A stretch of 7,435 nucleotides of DNA from an uncultured Clostridia bacterium (GTDB lineage: Bacteria > Bacillota > Clostridia > UBA1381), in contig CALXUL010000079.1 of the NCBI GenBank assembly GCA_944391635.1, forward strand, positions 1 through 7,435, read 5' to 3'. Below, piece after piece: positions 1-6,333 of the stretch. Positions within the stretch are counted from its first letter, which is position 1; every line of letters begins with the position of its first letter. Under the pieces are notes generated by a model. The model saw only the letters and a program-made list of their open reading frames with translations. It had not been told where the DNA came from and searched no databases. The position numbers and the translations under genes are program-made.

Positions 1-2
1 GC

Positions 3-26
3 AAAACAGCGTCCAAAGACGTACTG
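3..26 (-). terminator. Probable intrinsic terminator after rpsI
   Basis: Read on the minus strand, 15 nt after the rpsI stop codon, the sequence can form CAG-TA-CGTC / GACG-CTG with a TTTG loop and a 2-nt bulge, followed by a short TTTT run. This is where an rplM-rpsI operon would be expected to end. The stem is short and the U-tract has only four residues, so it is a modest terminator at best, and the window edge cuts off what follows. Confidence 0.4.
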
Positions 27-40
27 AGAAGCAGTGGAAA

Positions 41-436
41 TTATCTCTTGGAGAACTGTGGAGCACGTCTTGCTGCCTTTAAGCCGTACTTCTTTCTTTC
101 CTTCATTCTTGAATCACGGGTAAGGAATCCTGCTTCCTTAAGTGTCGGTCTGAATGCTTCTGAATCAGCTTCCAGCAATGCTCTTGCAATACCATGACGG
201 ATTGCTCCTGCCTGACCGGTGAAACCGCCGCCCTCTACTGTTGCGATTACATCAAACTTATCAAGTGTTGATGTTGCGCTAAGCGGCTGACGTACTATAT
301 ACTTTAATGTGTCAAGACCGAAATAATCGTCTAAATCTCTTTTATTTATTGTAATTTTTCCGTTGCCGGGAACAAGGCGAACCCGCGCAACTGATGACTT
401 TCTTCTGCCTGTACCGCAGTACTGTTCTTTTGCCAT
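41..436 (-). CDS. rpsI: 30S ribosomal protein S9
   Basis: S9 is a small-subunit head protein whose basic C-terminal tail reaches the P-site tRNA. The 131-aa product matches the normal bacterial length of about 130 aa. It begins MAKEQYCGTGRRKSS, the usual S9 N-terminus (GTGRRK). The family signature GGGFTGQAGAIRHGIARAL lies at residues 69-87. It ends with the conserved basic tail (RDSRMKERKKYG, then PQFSKR). The ATG is preceded by TAAGGAGGA, and the TAA in that site is the stop codon of rplM, so the two genes are separated by only 15 nt and are surely cotranscribed, as is usual for rplM-rpsI. Nothing is missing or unusual. Confidence 0.97.
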   Translation of the reverse strand: MAKEQYCGTGRRKSSVARVRLVPGNGKITINKRDLDDYFGLDTLKYIVRQPLSATSTLDKFDVIATVEGGGFTGQAGAIRHGIARALLEADSEAFRPTLKEAGFLTRDSRMKERKKYGLKAARRAPQFSKR

Positions 437-451
437 TTGCTCGTTTCCTCC

Positions 452-892
452 TTATTTGATTTCCTGTGTCCACATTTCGGGCTTCTGTGCTCCATGGTTA
501 TGCTCTGCACCCTTAAATACGCGCAGTCTTGTAAGTGATGTTCTTCCGATTGTATTATTCGGAAGCATTCCCTTTACTGCATACATCATTGCTTTTTCCG
601 GGTTTTCTGCCATCAGCTTATTGTAGTGGATCTCTTTGATTCCGCCTACCCAGCCTGTGTGGTAGTAACGTACTTTGTTCTGAAGCTTTGAGCCGGTCAA
701 TACTGCTTTTTCACAGTTAATCACGATTACGTGATCTCCGCAGTCAACGTGCGGTGTGTAGGTCGGCAGATGCTTGCCTCTTAATATGCTTGCAGCGGTT
801 GCAGCAACTCTTCCGAGCGGCTTGCCCGCAGCGTCTATGATATACCATTTTCTTTCAATATCAGCCGGTTTTGCCATATAGCTGCTGTTCAT
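452..892 (-). CDS. rplM: 50S ribosomal protein L13
   Basis: L13 is an early-assembly large-subunit protein that binds 23S rRNA. The product is 146 aa, the usual length. It shows ERKWYIIDAAGKPLGRVA near the N-terminus (residues 13-30), the conserved stretch HVDCGDHVIVIN (48-59), HTGWVGGIKE (78-87), and the L13 signature starting VKGMLPNNTIGR (106-117) and ending RVFKG (124-128). The start at 892 is supported by AAGGAGGT at 901-908, 8 nt upstream. The internal Met6 (MAKPADIE) has no comparable ribosome binding site. It is the first gene of a rplM-rpsI operon with its own strong promoter at 954-982. Confidence 0.97.
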   Translation of the reverse strand: MNSSYMAKPADIERKWYIIDAAGKPLGRVAATAASILRGKHLPTYTPHVDCGDHVIVINCEKAVLTGSKLQNKVRYYHTGWVGGIKEIHYNKLMAENPEKAMMYAVKGMLPNNTIGRTSLTRLRVFKGAEHNHGAQKPEMWTQEIK

Positions 893-947
893 TGAAATTT
901 ACCTCCTTTTTCAAGATCCGTTTATATCCTCGGTTTTTCACCGTGCA
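893..947 (-). promoter_or_regulatory. Short 5' leader of rplM-rpsI, possible L13 leader
   Basis: Transcripts from the promoter at 954-982 would carry about 55 nt before the rplM start. On the minus strand this leader holds a small hairpin, CGGT-GAAAA-ACCG (plus-strand 931-943), and a strong Shine-Dalgarno at 901-908. Firmicute rplM-rpsI operons often have an 'L13 leader' element in this position, thought to mediate autoregulation. Membership here is inferred from position and the hairpin only; I could not compare it with the family model. Confidence 0.4.
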
Positions 948-953
948 GAATGT

Positions 954-982
954 ATTGTACTACTTTTTTCCTGTGCTGTCAA
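954..982 (-). promoter_or_regulatory. Sigma-A promoter of the rplM-rpsI operon
   Basis: On the minus strand, TTGACA (plus 977-982) is followed after exactly 17 nt by TACAAT (plus 954-959). This is a near-perfect housekeeping promoter and fits a ribosomal protein operon. It lies in the 143-nt gap between the HAD gene and rplM, so rplM-rpsI does not depend on read-through from pcrA. Confidence 0.85.
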
Positions 983-1035
983 CTGCTTTTTTTAAATTTT
1001 TGCTCTTTTTCTTTTATATCTTTTAAAATCTCTAA

Positions 1036-1722
1036 TTATCTTCGATTTTCGCTTGTTTTCTCACTTTCTATTTTAAAAATTGCATTCGCTAACTCCTCTG
1101 TCGATGAAATAATACATTCTGCTCCTGCTTTAAAAAGTTCTTCTCTTCCACGAAATCCCCAGCTTACACCAACAGTATGAAAACCTGCGTTCTTCCCGGT
1201 TAAAATATCGACCGACGTATCACCTATAAAATAAGTATCTTCTGCTTGTGCTTTAAACTTGGCTTGTATTGATAGTGCGGCTTCGGGATTGGGTTTTATA
1301 GGGAAATTATCGCGCTTTCCCCAGGCGATATCAAAAATTCCGTCAAATTTCTTTTTTACAACTTCTTGCGCAACATTATCCGGTTTATTTGAAAGAACCG
1401 AAAGTATTACGCCTTTTTCTTTTAAAAGACAAAGCTGTTCGACAACTCCGGGATAAGGTTCTGTCAGATATAATACATCGGCTTCATATGCGGCGTCATA
1501 TGCTGATGCGGCTTTAACAAAATTCTCAGGTGTATCCGCGTTTTTTTCGCCGAGCATACGGTGAATAAGAAGATCTCTTCCATCCCCAACAAGCAGACGA
1601 TAACGGTCTTGTTCAATAGGTGAAAAACCTAATTTTGCCAGTGCAAGATTTCCGTAATACGCAATCGTGGGCAATGTATTTAAAAGAGTACCGTCAAGGT
1701 CAAATATACATAATTTGGACAT
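1036..1722 (-). CDS. HAD-superfamily phosphatase, phosphoglycolate-phosphatase-like
   Basis: This is a 228-aa soluble hydrolase of the haloacid dehalogenase superfamily, subfamily I (helical cap), close in layout to Gph/PGP phosphatases. All four motifs are visible: motif I DLDGT with nucleophile D8 and acid/base D10, motif II S111 in LSNKPD, motif III K143 in PIKPNPEA, and motif IV GDTSVD with D168 and D172 for Mg2+. A helical cap fits between motifs I and II (about residues 15-85). Cap residues set substrate choice, so phosphoglycolate is a guess; other small phosphoesters are possible. The start ATG is preceded by GAGAGG, which overlaps the TGA stop of pcrA 11 nt upstream, so the two genes are almost certainly cotranscribed and perhaps translationally coupled. 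No clear terminator follows it. Confidence 0.88.
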   Translation of the reverse strand: MSKLCIFDLDGTLLNTLPTIAYYGNLALAKLGFSPIEQDRYRLLVGDGRDLLIHRMLGEKNADTPENFVKAASAYDAAYEADVLYLTEPYPGVVEQLCLLKEKGVILSVLSNKPDNVAQEVVKKKFDGIFDIAWGKRDNFPIKPNPEAALSIQAKFKAQAEDTYFIGDTSVDILTGKNAGFHTVGVSWGFRGREELFKAGAECIISSTEELANAIFKIESEKTSENRR

Positions 1723-1733
1723 AAAAATACCTC

Positions 1734-3902
1734 TCAGATTTTTTTCAGTTTGGCATATGCCGCCATAAGCCGTTTGGTGCCTATTTCAAATTTTATCTCA
1801 AGCAGCGCGTCGCGTTCAAACGGCGTTACTGAAAGGATTACGCCTTCACCGAATTTGGGATGTACCACACGTTCGCCGGAAGTAAAAAGCGAATTGGAAA
1901 TATGCTTTCGTACCGTTTCGCCGCGAGTCATGCGTATTGCCGCTTTTTCTGAGCTTTGGCGCAGAAAATTGTTTCTTATCGGTGCGGTCTGCTTGATATA
2001 TTCCTCCGGAATTTCCTTATAAAATCTTGACGGTATAGACGGCGTTGTGCGTCCGAATACCGTGCGCGAACGGGTCTGGGTAATATAAAGAAGCTGTTTT
2101 GCGCGCGTAATTGCGACATAGCAGAGCCGGCGTTCCTCCTCAATATCTTCCGGAAGCTGGATAGAGCGCGATGACGGGAACAGTCCGTCCTCAACCCCTG
2201 TCAGGAATACTACCGGAAATTCCAGCCCTTTTGCGCTGTGTACCGTCATCATTACTACGGCGTCCTGGTCCTCGTCATATGCGTCAATATCGCTGACAAG
2301 CGACACATTCTCAAGAAAGCCTGCAAGTGACGGGCTATCGCCGCTTGTTTCGTATTCTTTAACTGCTGACAGGAATTCATTTAAGTTTTCTATCCTTGTC
2401 TTTGACTCGACACTGTCCTCCAGCTCAAGCATTGCCATGTATCCCGATTCGTTCAAGACCCTTGCGACAAAATCAGTGAGTGAGGAAATTGCCTCGCTTG
2501 CTTTTTTTAAAGAATTTATAAGTACACCGAACTCCACCATTTTAGTTGCAGTCCGCGACAATGCCGGATTTTCGTTAGCAAAGCAAATTACTTCAAACAG
2601 GCTGGAATCAGTATTATTTGCCGCTTCCTCCGCCTTTTCGATAGACGCCGCACCGATGCCGCGTTTGGGTTCATTTATCACGCGCTTTAAGCTGACAGAA
2701 TCGGACGGATTATGTATCAGTCTGAGGTATGCGATAATGTCCTTGATTTCCTTGCGGTCATAGAAGCGCATTCCCGCAAGCACTCTGTATGGTACAGCAT
2801 ACTGAAGCATCATTTCCTCAATTGCACGCGATTGTGCGTTAGTGCGGTAGAGTATGGCAAAATCCGAGAATCTCGCGCCCTTTTTAACTCTTTCGGTAAT
2901 CTCGGAGGCAATAAAGCGCGCCTCGTCAAGCTCATTTGCCGCGATATGACTTATAATCGGGTCGCCGCCGGGCTTTGAGGTCCAAAGCGCCTTGCCTTTC
3001 CTTGCGCGGTTATTGGCAATTACAGCGTTTGCGGCGTTTAGGATATTAGAGGTAGAACGGTAATTCTGTTCAAGCTTTACTACAAGAGCATTAGGGTACT
3101 CTTTTTCAAAATTTAAAATGTTACCAATATTTGCACCACGAAATTTGTAAATGCTCTGGTCATCGTCTCCGACAACGCAGATATTCCCGTCTTCGCCTGC
3201 AAGCAGACTTATTAACATATATTGTGCGTTATTGGTGTCCTGATATTCGTCTACCATTATATATTTAAAACGTTCCTGATAATTTTCCAGAACATCTGGG
3301 TTTTCAGATAAAACCTTGACAGCACAAAATACAATATCGTCAAAGTCAAGCGCGTTATTTTTGCGAAGCTTTTGCTGATACAGCTTATAGACCTCGGCTA
3401 CAGTGCGCTTTCGGTGGTCGGAAGAATTTATCAGTTCATATGCTTGTTCATCCTGTAAATTATCCTTTGCCCTGCCGATTTCAGATTGAAGCATACGTAT
3501 GGGGAAAAGTTTTTCATCAAGATTAAGTTCTTTCATACAATCCTTGATAACGGTTTTTGAGTCGGAAGTATCGTAAATAACAAACCCCGGGTCATAGCCG
3601 ATGCGTTCAATACAGCCCCGAAGAAGCCTTACACATGCGGAATGAAAAGTTGCAATCCACATATCCTTTGCCACCGGTCCGATTTTTGCCTCAATACGTT
3701 CGCGCATTTCTGCCGTCGCCTTATTTGTAAAGGTGATAGCGAGGATATTGTAAGGTTTTACATTTTTTGATTCAAGAATATAAGCAAGGCGGTTTACAAG
3801 AACAGTGGTTTTGCCGCTGCCCGCGCCTGCGAGCACCAGCACCTGACCTTCGGTTTGAAGTACCGCCTCACGCTGTTTATCATTAAGTCCGGTTAAATCC
3901 AT
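1734..3902 (-). CDS. pcrA: ATP-dependent 3'-5' DNA helicase PcrA/UvrD
   Basis: This SF1A helicase works in nucleotide excision repair, replication conflict resolution and plasmid replication. At 722 aa it has the usual PcrA length. Motifs in order: Q motif LNDKQREAV (Gln10), Walker A AGAGSGKT (25-32), Ia TFTNKATAEMRER (57-69), II VDEYQD (217-222), III GDDDQSIYKFRGA (245-257), IV EQNYRST (278-284), V TVHSAKGLEFP (553-563) and VI EERRLCYVAITRAK (about 589-602). The C-terminus carries the small Tudor-like segment, GERVVHPKFGEGVI (about 675-688), which in PcrA binds RNA polymerase. The start is backed by GGAGGA (plus 3908-3913) at good spacing and by a promoter at 3933-3961. PcrA often sits with ligA in Firmicutes; here it is instead divergent from spoIVB and followed by a HAD phosphatase gene. 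Confidence 0.96.
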   Translation of the reverse strand: MDLTGLNDKQREAVLQTEGQVLVLAGAGSGKTTVLVNRLAYILESKNVKPYNILAITFTNKATAEMRERIEAKIGPVAKDMWIATFHSACVRLLRGCIERIGYDPGFVIYDTSDSKTVIKDCMKELNLDEKLFPIRMLQSEIGRAKDNLQDEQAYELINSSDHRKRTVAEVYKLYQQKLRKNNALDFDDIVFCAVKVLSENPDVLENYQERFKYIMVDEYQDTNNAQYMLISLLAGEDGNICVVGDDDQSIYKFRGANIGNILNFEKEYPNALVVKLEQNYRSTSNILNAANAVIANNRARKGKALWTSKPGGDPIISHIAANELDEARFIASEITERVKKGARFSDFAILYRTNAQSRAIEEMMLQYAVPYRVLAGMRFYDRKEIKDIIAYLRLIHNPSDSVSLKRVINEPKRGIGAASIEKAEEAANNTDSSLFEVICFANENPALSRTATKMVEFGVLINSLKKASEAISSLTDFVARVLNESGYMAMLELEDSVESKTRIENLNEFLSAVKEYETSGDSPSLAGFLENVSLVSDIDAYDEDQDAVVMMTVHSAKGLEFPVVFLTGVEDGLFPSSRSIQLPEDIEEERRLCYVAITRAKQLLYITQTRSRTVFGRTTPSIPSRFYKEIPEEYIKQTAPIRNNFLRQSSEKAAIRMTRGETVRKHISNSLFTSGERVVHPKFGEGVILSVTPFERDALLEIKFEIGTKRLMAAYAKLKKI

Positions 3903-3932
3903 AAGAGTCCTCCGAAAAAAATATTTAAAAAT

Positions 3933-3961
3933 ATCATATCACAAAAATTCCTATATGTCCA
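3933..3961 (-). promoter_or_regulatory. Extended -10 sigma-A promoter of pcrA
   Basis: On the minus strand, TGGACA (plus 3956-3961; 5 of 6 to consensus) lies 17 nt before TATGAT (plus 3933-3938). The -10 is preceded by TGA, giving the extended TGn motif. It ends about 30 nt before the pcrA ATG, leaving a short leader that contains only the ribosome binding site. Confidence 0.7.
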
Positions 3962-4006
3962 TAAAGTCAATCGTCAAAATTTAATAAAAAATTGCGAAAA
4001 ATTACC

Positions 4007-4037
4007 GTAATCAGTTTTTATGTAAGCGGGAAGAATA
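4007..4037 (+). promoter_or_regulatory. Candidate forespore (sigma-F/G-type) promoter of spoIVB
   Basis: GGGAAGAATA at 4028-4037 fits every specified position of the sigma-F -10 consensus as I know it from Bacillus (GGNRANANTW). About 16 nt upstream, GTAAT at 4007-4011 is only a partial match to the -35 (GYWTA). Forespore expression of spoIVB is established in B. subtilis, so a promoter of this type is expected here. In such AT-rich DNA the -10 match alone is weak evidence. Confidence 0.35.
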
Positions 4038-4071
4038 AAAAATGCAATAAAACATCGAAAGGACAGATAAA

Positions 4072-5220
4072 ATGAAAAAACGTGCAGCAAAAGCGGCGGC
4101 GTGGCTGCTTCCGGCATTTATATTGCTGGGAGTATATTTTTCCACGCCGGACGAAATTATACTGACAAAAAATTCCAAATACTCAGCATACCCGAACGGG
4201 TTTGTACGGCTTGCTGTAGCAGGCGCAGAGGGCGTGGATACCGAGGATATAGGCACAAAAATGGTGAGCGCAAAGCTCTTTGGAGCGCTTCCCATAAAAA
4301 CGGTAGCGGTATCGGTTTTACCCGAAAGATATGTAACAGTATCAGGTGAAACGATAGGAGTAAGGATATATTCAGATGGAGTGATGGTTGTAGGAGTGGA
4401 GGATAACGGTGCAGCGAAAAAAGCAGGAATGAAAGAAGGGGACATTATAAAAGAAGTAAATCATTTGCCGGCGGATAGCGTGGAAACGGTGTCAGCTGCG
4501 GTGCTGGGTGAAAGAAATAATAATTTTACGGTCTTGCGCGGGGAAAGACAGGTGGAGATAGAGGTAAACGGAGATGTAGATACTAATGGGTATACAGCCG
4601 GTATGTGGATACGGGATTCTGCGGCAGGGATAGGAACGCTTAGTTTTGTTGACGAGGAAACGGGAAACTTTGGCGCGCTTGGTCATGCGATATGTGATTC
4701 TGCAACCGAGCAGATAGTGCCGCTTGATAAGGGAAGTATATCGCCGTGCAGGATAACATCGGTAAAACAGGGTGAACGCGGAGAGCCGGGCGAATTAATT
4801 GGTAGCATCGGCAGCGATGCATTCGGAACTATACTTGCAAATACGGCAATGGGGCTGTATGGCAAGGCGAGTCTTGCAGAGGGAGGCGTTAAAGCGCCGG
4901 TTGCGACGCGTTTTGAGGTTAAAGAAGGTGCGGCAGAAGTTTTGTGCGATGTGGACGGCGAAGGAGTAAAAAGCTATTCGATAGAAATAGAACAAATATC
5001 TAAAACCCGCGCTAAGGATAATAAAAGTATGGTAGTAAAGATAACCGACCCTGAACTGATTGAGAAAACGGGCGGAATAGTGCAGGGAATGAGCGGTGCG
5101 CCGATACTTCAAAACGGGAGATTTGCGGGAGCTGTGACGCATGTGTTTGTTAATGACCCGGCTCGGGGGTATGCAGTGTTTGCGGAAAGCATGATAGAAA
5201 TAGCAGATGCGGCGGCATAG
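4072..5220 (+). CDS. spoIVB: SpoIVB, forespore signalling serine peptidase (S55)
   Basis: SpoIVB is made in the forespore, crosses the inner forespore membrane and, in Bacillus, cleaves SpoIVFA to trigger pro-sigma-K processing in the mother cell. The 382-aa product has an N-terminal basic and hydrophobic segment (residues 3-23), a PDZ domain (about 93-165, including AAKKAGMKEGDIIKEVN) and the S55 peptidase domain. The catalytic triad is visible: His205 in GALGHAICD, Asp326 in ITDPELIEK and Ser341 in GGIVQGMSGAP. The 15-residue Asp-Ser spacing equals that between D363 and S378 of the B. subtilis protein. It ends with the family stretch AVTHVFVNDPARGYAV. It is shorter than the B. subtilis protein (about 426 aa), mostly before the peptidase domain. 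AAAGGA lies 8 nt before the ATG. It is followed 169 nt later by spo0A, the conserved order. recN, often upstream, is absent. Confidence 0.95.
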   Translation: MKKRAAKAAAWLLPAFILLGVYFSTPDEIILTKNSKYSAYPNGFVRLAVAGAEGVDTEDIGTKMVSAKLFGALPIKTVAVSVLPERYVTVSGETIGVRIYSDGVMVVGVEDNGAAKKAGMKEGDIIKEVNHLPADSVETVSAAVLGERNNNFTVLRGERQVEIEVNGDVDTNGYTAGMWIRDSAAGIGTLSFVDEETGNFGALGHAICDSATEQIVPLDKGSISPCRITSVKQGERGEPGELIGSIGSDAFGTILANTAMGLYGKASLAEGGVKAPVATRFEVKEGAAEVLCDVDGEGVKSYSIEIEQISKTRAKDNKSMVVKITDPELIEKTGGIVQGMSGAPILQNGRFAGAVTHVFVNDPARGYAVFAESMIEIADAAA

Positions 5221-5236
5221 TTCGACAAATGGCGAC
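5221..5236 (+). promoter_or_regulatory. Spo0A-binding sites (0A boxes) upstream of spo0A
   Basis: TTCGACAAA at 5221-5229 is the exact reverse complement of the extended 0A box TTTGTCGAA and begins on the first base after the spoIVB stop. A weaker, oppositely oriented copy, TGGCGAC (5 of 7 to TGTCGAA), follows at 5230-5236. Phosphorylated Spo0A binding here would allow autoregulation of spo0A, as in B. subtilis, where 0A boxes lie between the two spo0A promoters. The first site is strong by sequence. Its distance from the gene (about 160 nt) leaves open whether it activates or represses. Confidence 0.6.
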
Positions 5237-5250
5237 TACAAACAAAGAAA

Positions 5251-5299
5251 TGTAACAAATATGTCCAAAATGTTACTTTTATTTTGAAATATTGTTACA
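5251..5299. repeat. Inverted and repeated TGTWACA motif before spo0A
   Basis: TGTAACAAATAT (5251-5262) and ATATTGTTACA (5289-5299) form an inverted repeat, perfect apart from one extra A. A third half-copy, TGTTAC, sits between them at 5271-5276. The arms are AT-rich and are not followed by a T-tract, so this does not look like a terminator for spoIVB. It resembles an operator with repeated half-sites for a dimeric regulator. No regulator can be named from the motif. Confidence 0.45.
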
Positions 5300-5307
5300 A
5301 AAACCTA

Positions 5308-5336
5308 TTGTTTAGCTAAAAATGACGTGGTAGGGT
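5308..5336 (+). promoter_or_regulatory. Weak candidate sigma-A promoter of spo0A
   Basis: TTGTTT (5308-5313) lies 17 nt before TAGGGT (5331-5336), which is preceded by TGG, an extended -10. The -10 matches only the key T, A and final T. I searched the gap for the sigma-H pattern (AGGAWWW then GAAT), expected for spo0A in Bacillus, and found no convincing pair at the right spacing. This promoter is therefore tentative. Confidence 0.25.
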
Positions 5337-5389
5337 AATGTGTGTGAAAAAATGGGAGCAAAACGAATAAAATAGGAGGGAACAGATTG

Positions 5390-6166
5390 ATGAATCTGAA
5401 GGTATCTGTGCTGATAGTGGATGACAACCGGGAATTTTGCGATAAGCTGTCAGATTACCTCAAAGCTAGCCCTGATATATGTGTGGCAGGGGTAGCGAAT
5501 GACGGAGATGAGGCATATGGAATGATATGTGCGGCGCGACCGGATGTGGTATTGCTGGATATAATCATGCCAAAACGAGACGGGATAAGTTTGCTAAAGA
5601 AACTGGCAAATACAAAGATGGCGAAACGTCCGGTAATAATCGCACATTCAGTGACCGATAACGCCAAGATAATGGAAGCGTGTTACAGCGCGGGAGCAGA
5701 GTATTATTTGTTAAAGCCCCAGACGGAGGAGGCGATAGCCGAAACAATCCGGGAATTTGCGCCGAGCAGGGTGCGAAAACCAGCGGCGGTGGTACAAGAG
5801 AGACAGGAGGAGAAGAAAGCCGATCTTGAAACGATAGTTACAGAGTTTATGCATGAACTGGGATTGCCGGCACATATAAAAGGTTACCAGTACATCAGGA
5901 CGGCTATAATGATGGTGGTAAATAACATGGACCTTTTAAACTATATCACCAAGCAGCTGTACCCGGATATAGCCAAGAAATATGGATCAACGTCATCGCG
6001 TGTAGAGAGAGCAATACGTCATTCGATAGAGGTGGCGTGGACGCGAGGCAGACCCGAAACAATGAATGAAATATTCGGATATACAATAGATACCGGAAAG
6101 GGAAAACCTACAAATTCTGAATTTATAGCAATGGTAGCCGATAGGATACGGCTGCAGCTAAAATAG
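5390..6166 (+). CDS. spo0A: Spo0A, master response regulator of sporulation
   Basis: Spo0A is the phosphorylation-activated DNA-binding protein that commits the cell to sporulation. The 258-aa product has an N-terminal receiver domain (about 3-122) with the acidic pair D11/D12, phospho-acceptor D57 in LLDIIMP, switch Ser87 and K109 in LLKP. A charged linker (about 123-145) follows, then the Spo0A DNA-binding domain (146-258). The recognition helix region SSRVERAIRHSIEVAW (202-217) and the end KPTNSEFIAMVADRIRL are nearly identical to the B. subtilis protein. AGGAGGG at 5374-5380 is 9 nt from the ATG at 5390; a TTG directly before it (5387) is an alternative start adding one residue, but the protein then begins MMNLKV and ATG is the better choice. 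Isoleucine is encoded by ATA in 18 of 23 cases, unlike the gene at 6801. No clear terminator follows. Confidence 0.96.
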   Translation: MNLKVSVLIVDDNREFCDKLSDYLKASPDICVAGVANDGDEAYGMICAARPDVVLLDIIMPKRDGISLLKKLANTKMAKRPVIIAHSVTDNAKIMEACYSAGAEYYLLKPQTEEAIAETIREFAPSRVRKPAAVVQERQEEKKADLETIVTEFMHELGLPAHIKGYQYIRTAIMMVVNNMDLLNYITKQLYPDIAKKYGSTSSRVERAIRHSIEVAWTRGRPETMNEIFGYTIDTGKGKPTNSEFIAMVADRIRLQLK

Positions 6167-6298
6167 AGAAATAGAAAGAAAAAAAGCAAAAAATAGTATA
6201 AAAGAAAAAAGGTATAAAATCAAAATGTGCAAAATGCCCAAACGTGGGGGCTGTGATTAGAAAAAGTGACAAAATGCACAAAATACAGGAAAAAACAA
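6167..6298. other. A-rich non-coding spacer after spo0A with short near-repeats
   Basis: The first 55-60 nt are almost entirely A and G with scattered T. They are followed by two related 17-mers, at 6221-6237 and 6270-6286 (14 of 17 identical), built on CAAAATG and a TGTGCA/TGCACA core. Between them a short GCCC/GGGC stem (6236-6251) is possible, with no T-tract after it. I see no gene and no convincing spo0A terminator here. The repeats lie immediately upstream of the promoter at 6299 and could be regulator sites, but AT-rich sequence makes chance similarity likely. Confidence 0.35.
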
Positions 6299-6327
6299 TT
6301 GACATTCGGTGTAAACTATACTATAAT
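6299..6327 (+). promoter_or_regulatory. Exact-consensus sigma-A promoter
   Basis: TTGACA (6299-6304), a 17-nt spacer and TATAAT (6322-6327) match the housekeeping consensus at all twelve positions with optimal spacing. Transcription should begin near 6334, some 465 nt before the next convincing start codon at 6801. Such a strong promoter implies abundant RNA, either a structured leader for the dockerin gene or an independent RNA. Confidence 0.88.
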
Positions 6328-6333
6328 AACTAT

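Noticed and set aside
1099..1108. TGTCGATGAA inside the HAD gene as a 0A box
   Set aside because: One mismatch to the heptamer, lies within a coding sequence far from any promoter, and such matches are expected by chance.
4011..4445. Minus-strand 144-codon open frame over the start of spoIVB
   Set aside because: It lies entirely against spoIVB and its promoter region; spoIVB is certain from its catalytic motifs and the antisense frame has low-complexity Ser/Thr/Pro composition typical of a shadow.
5329..5368. Sigma-H promoter for spo0A from AGGGTAA (5332) and GAAT (5365)
   Set aside because: The distance between the two elements is about 26 nt, roughly twice what sigma-H promoters use, and no GAAT lies at the right distance.
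6236..6251. GCCC/GGGC stem as an intrinsic terminator for spo0A
   Set aside because: Only four base pairs and followed by CTGTGATTAG rather than a T-tract; the A-rich sequence lies on the wrong side for plus-strand termination.
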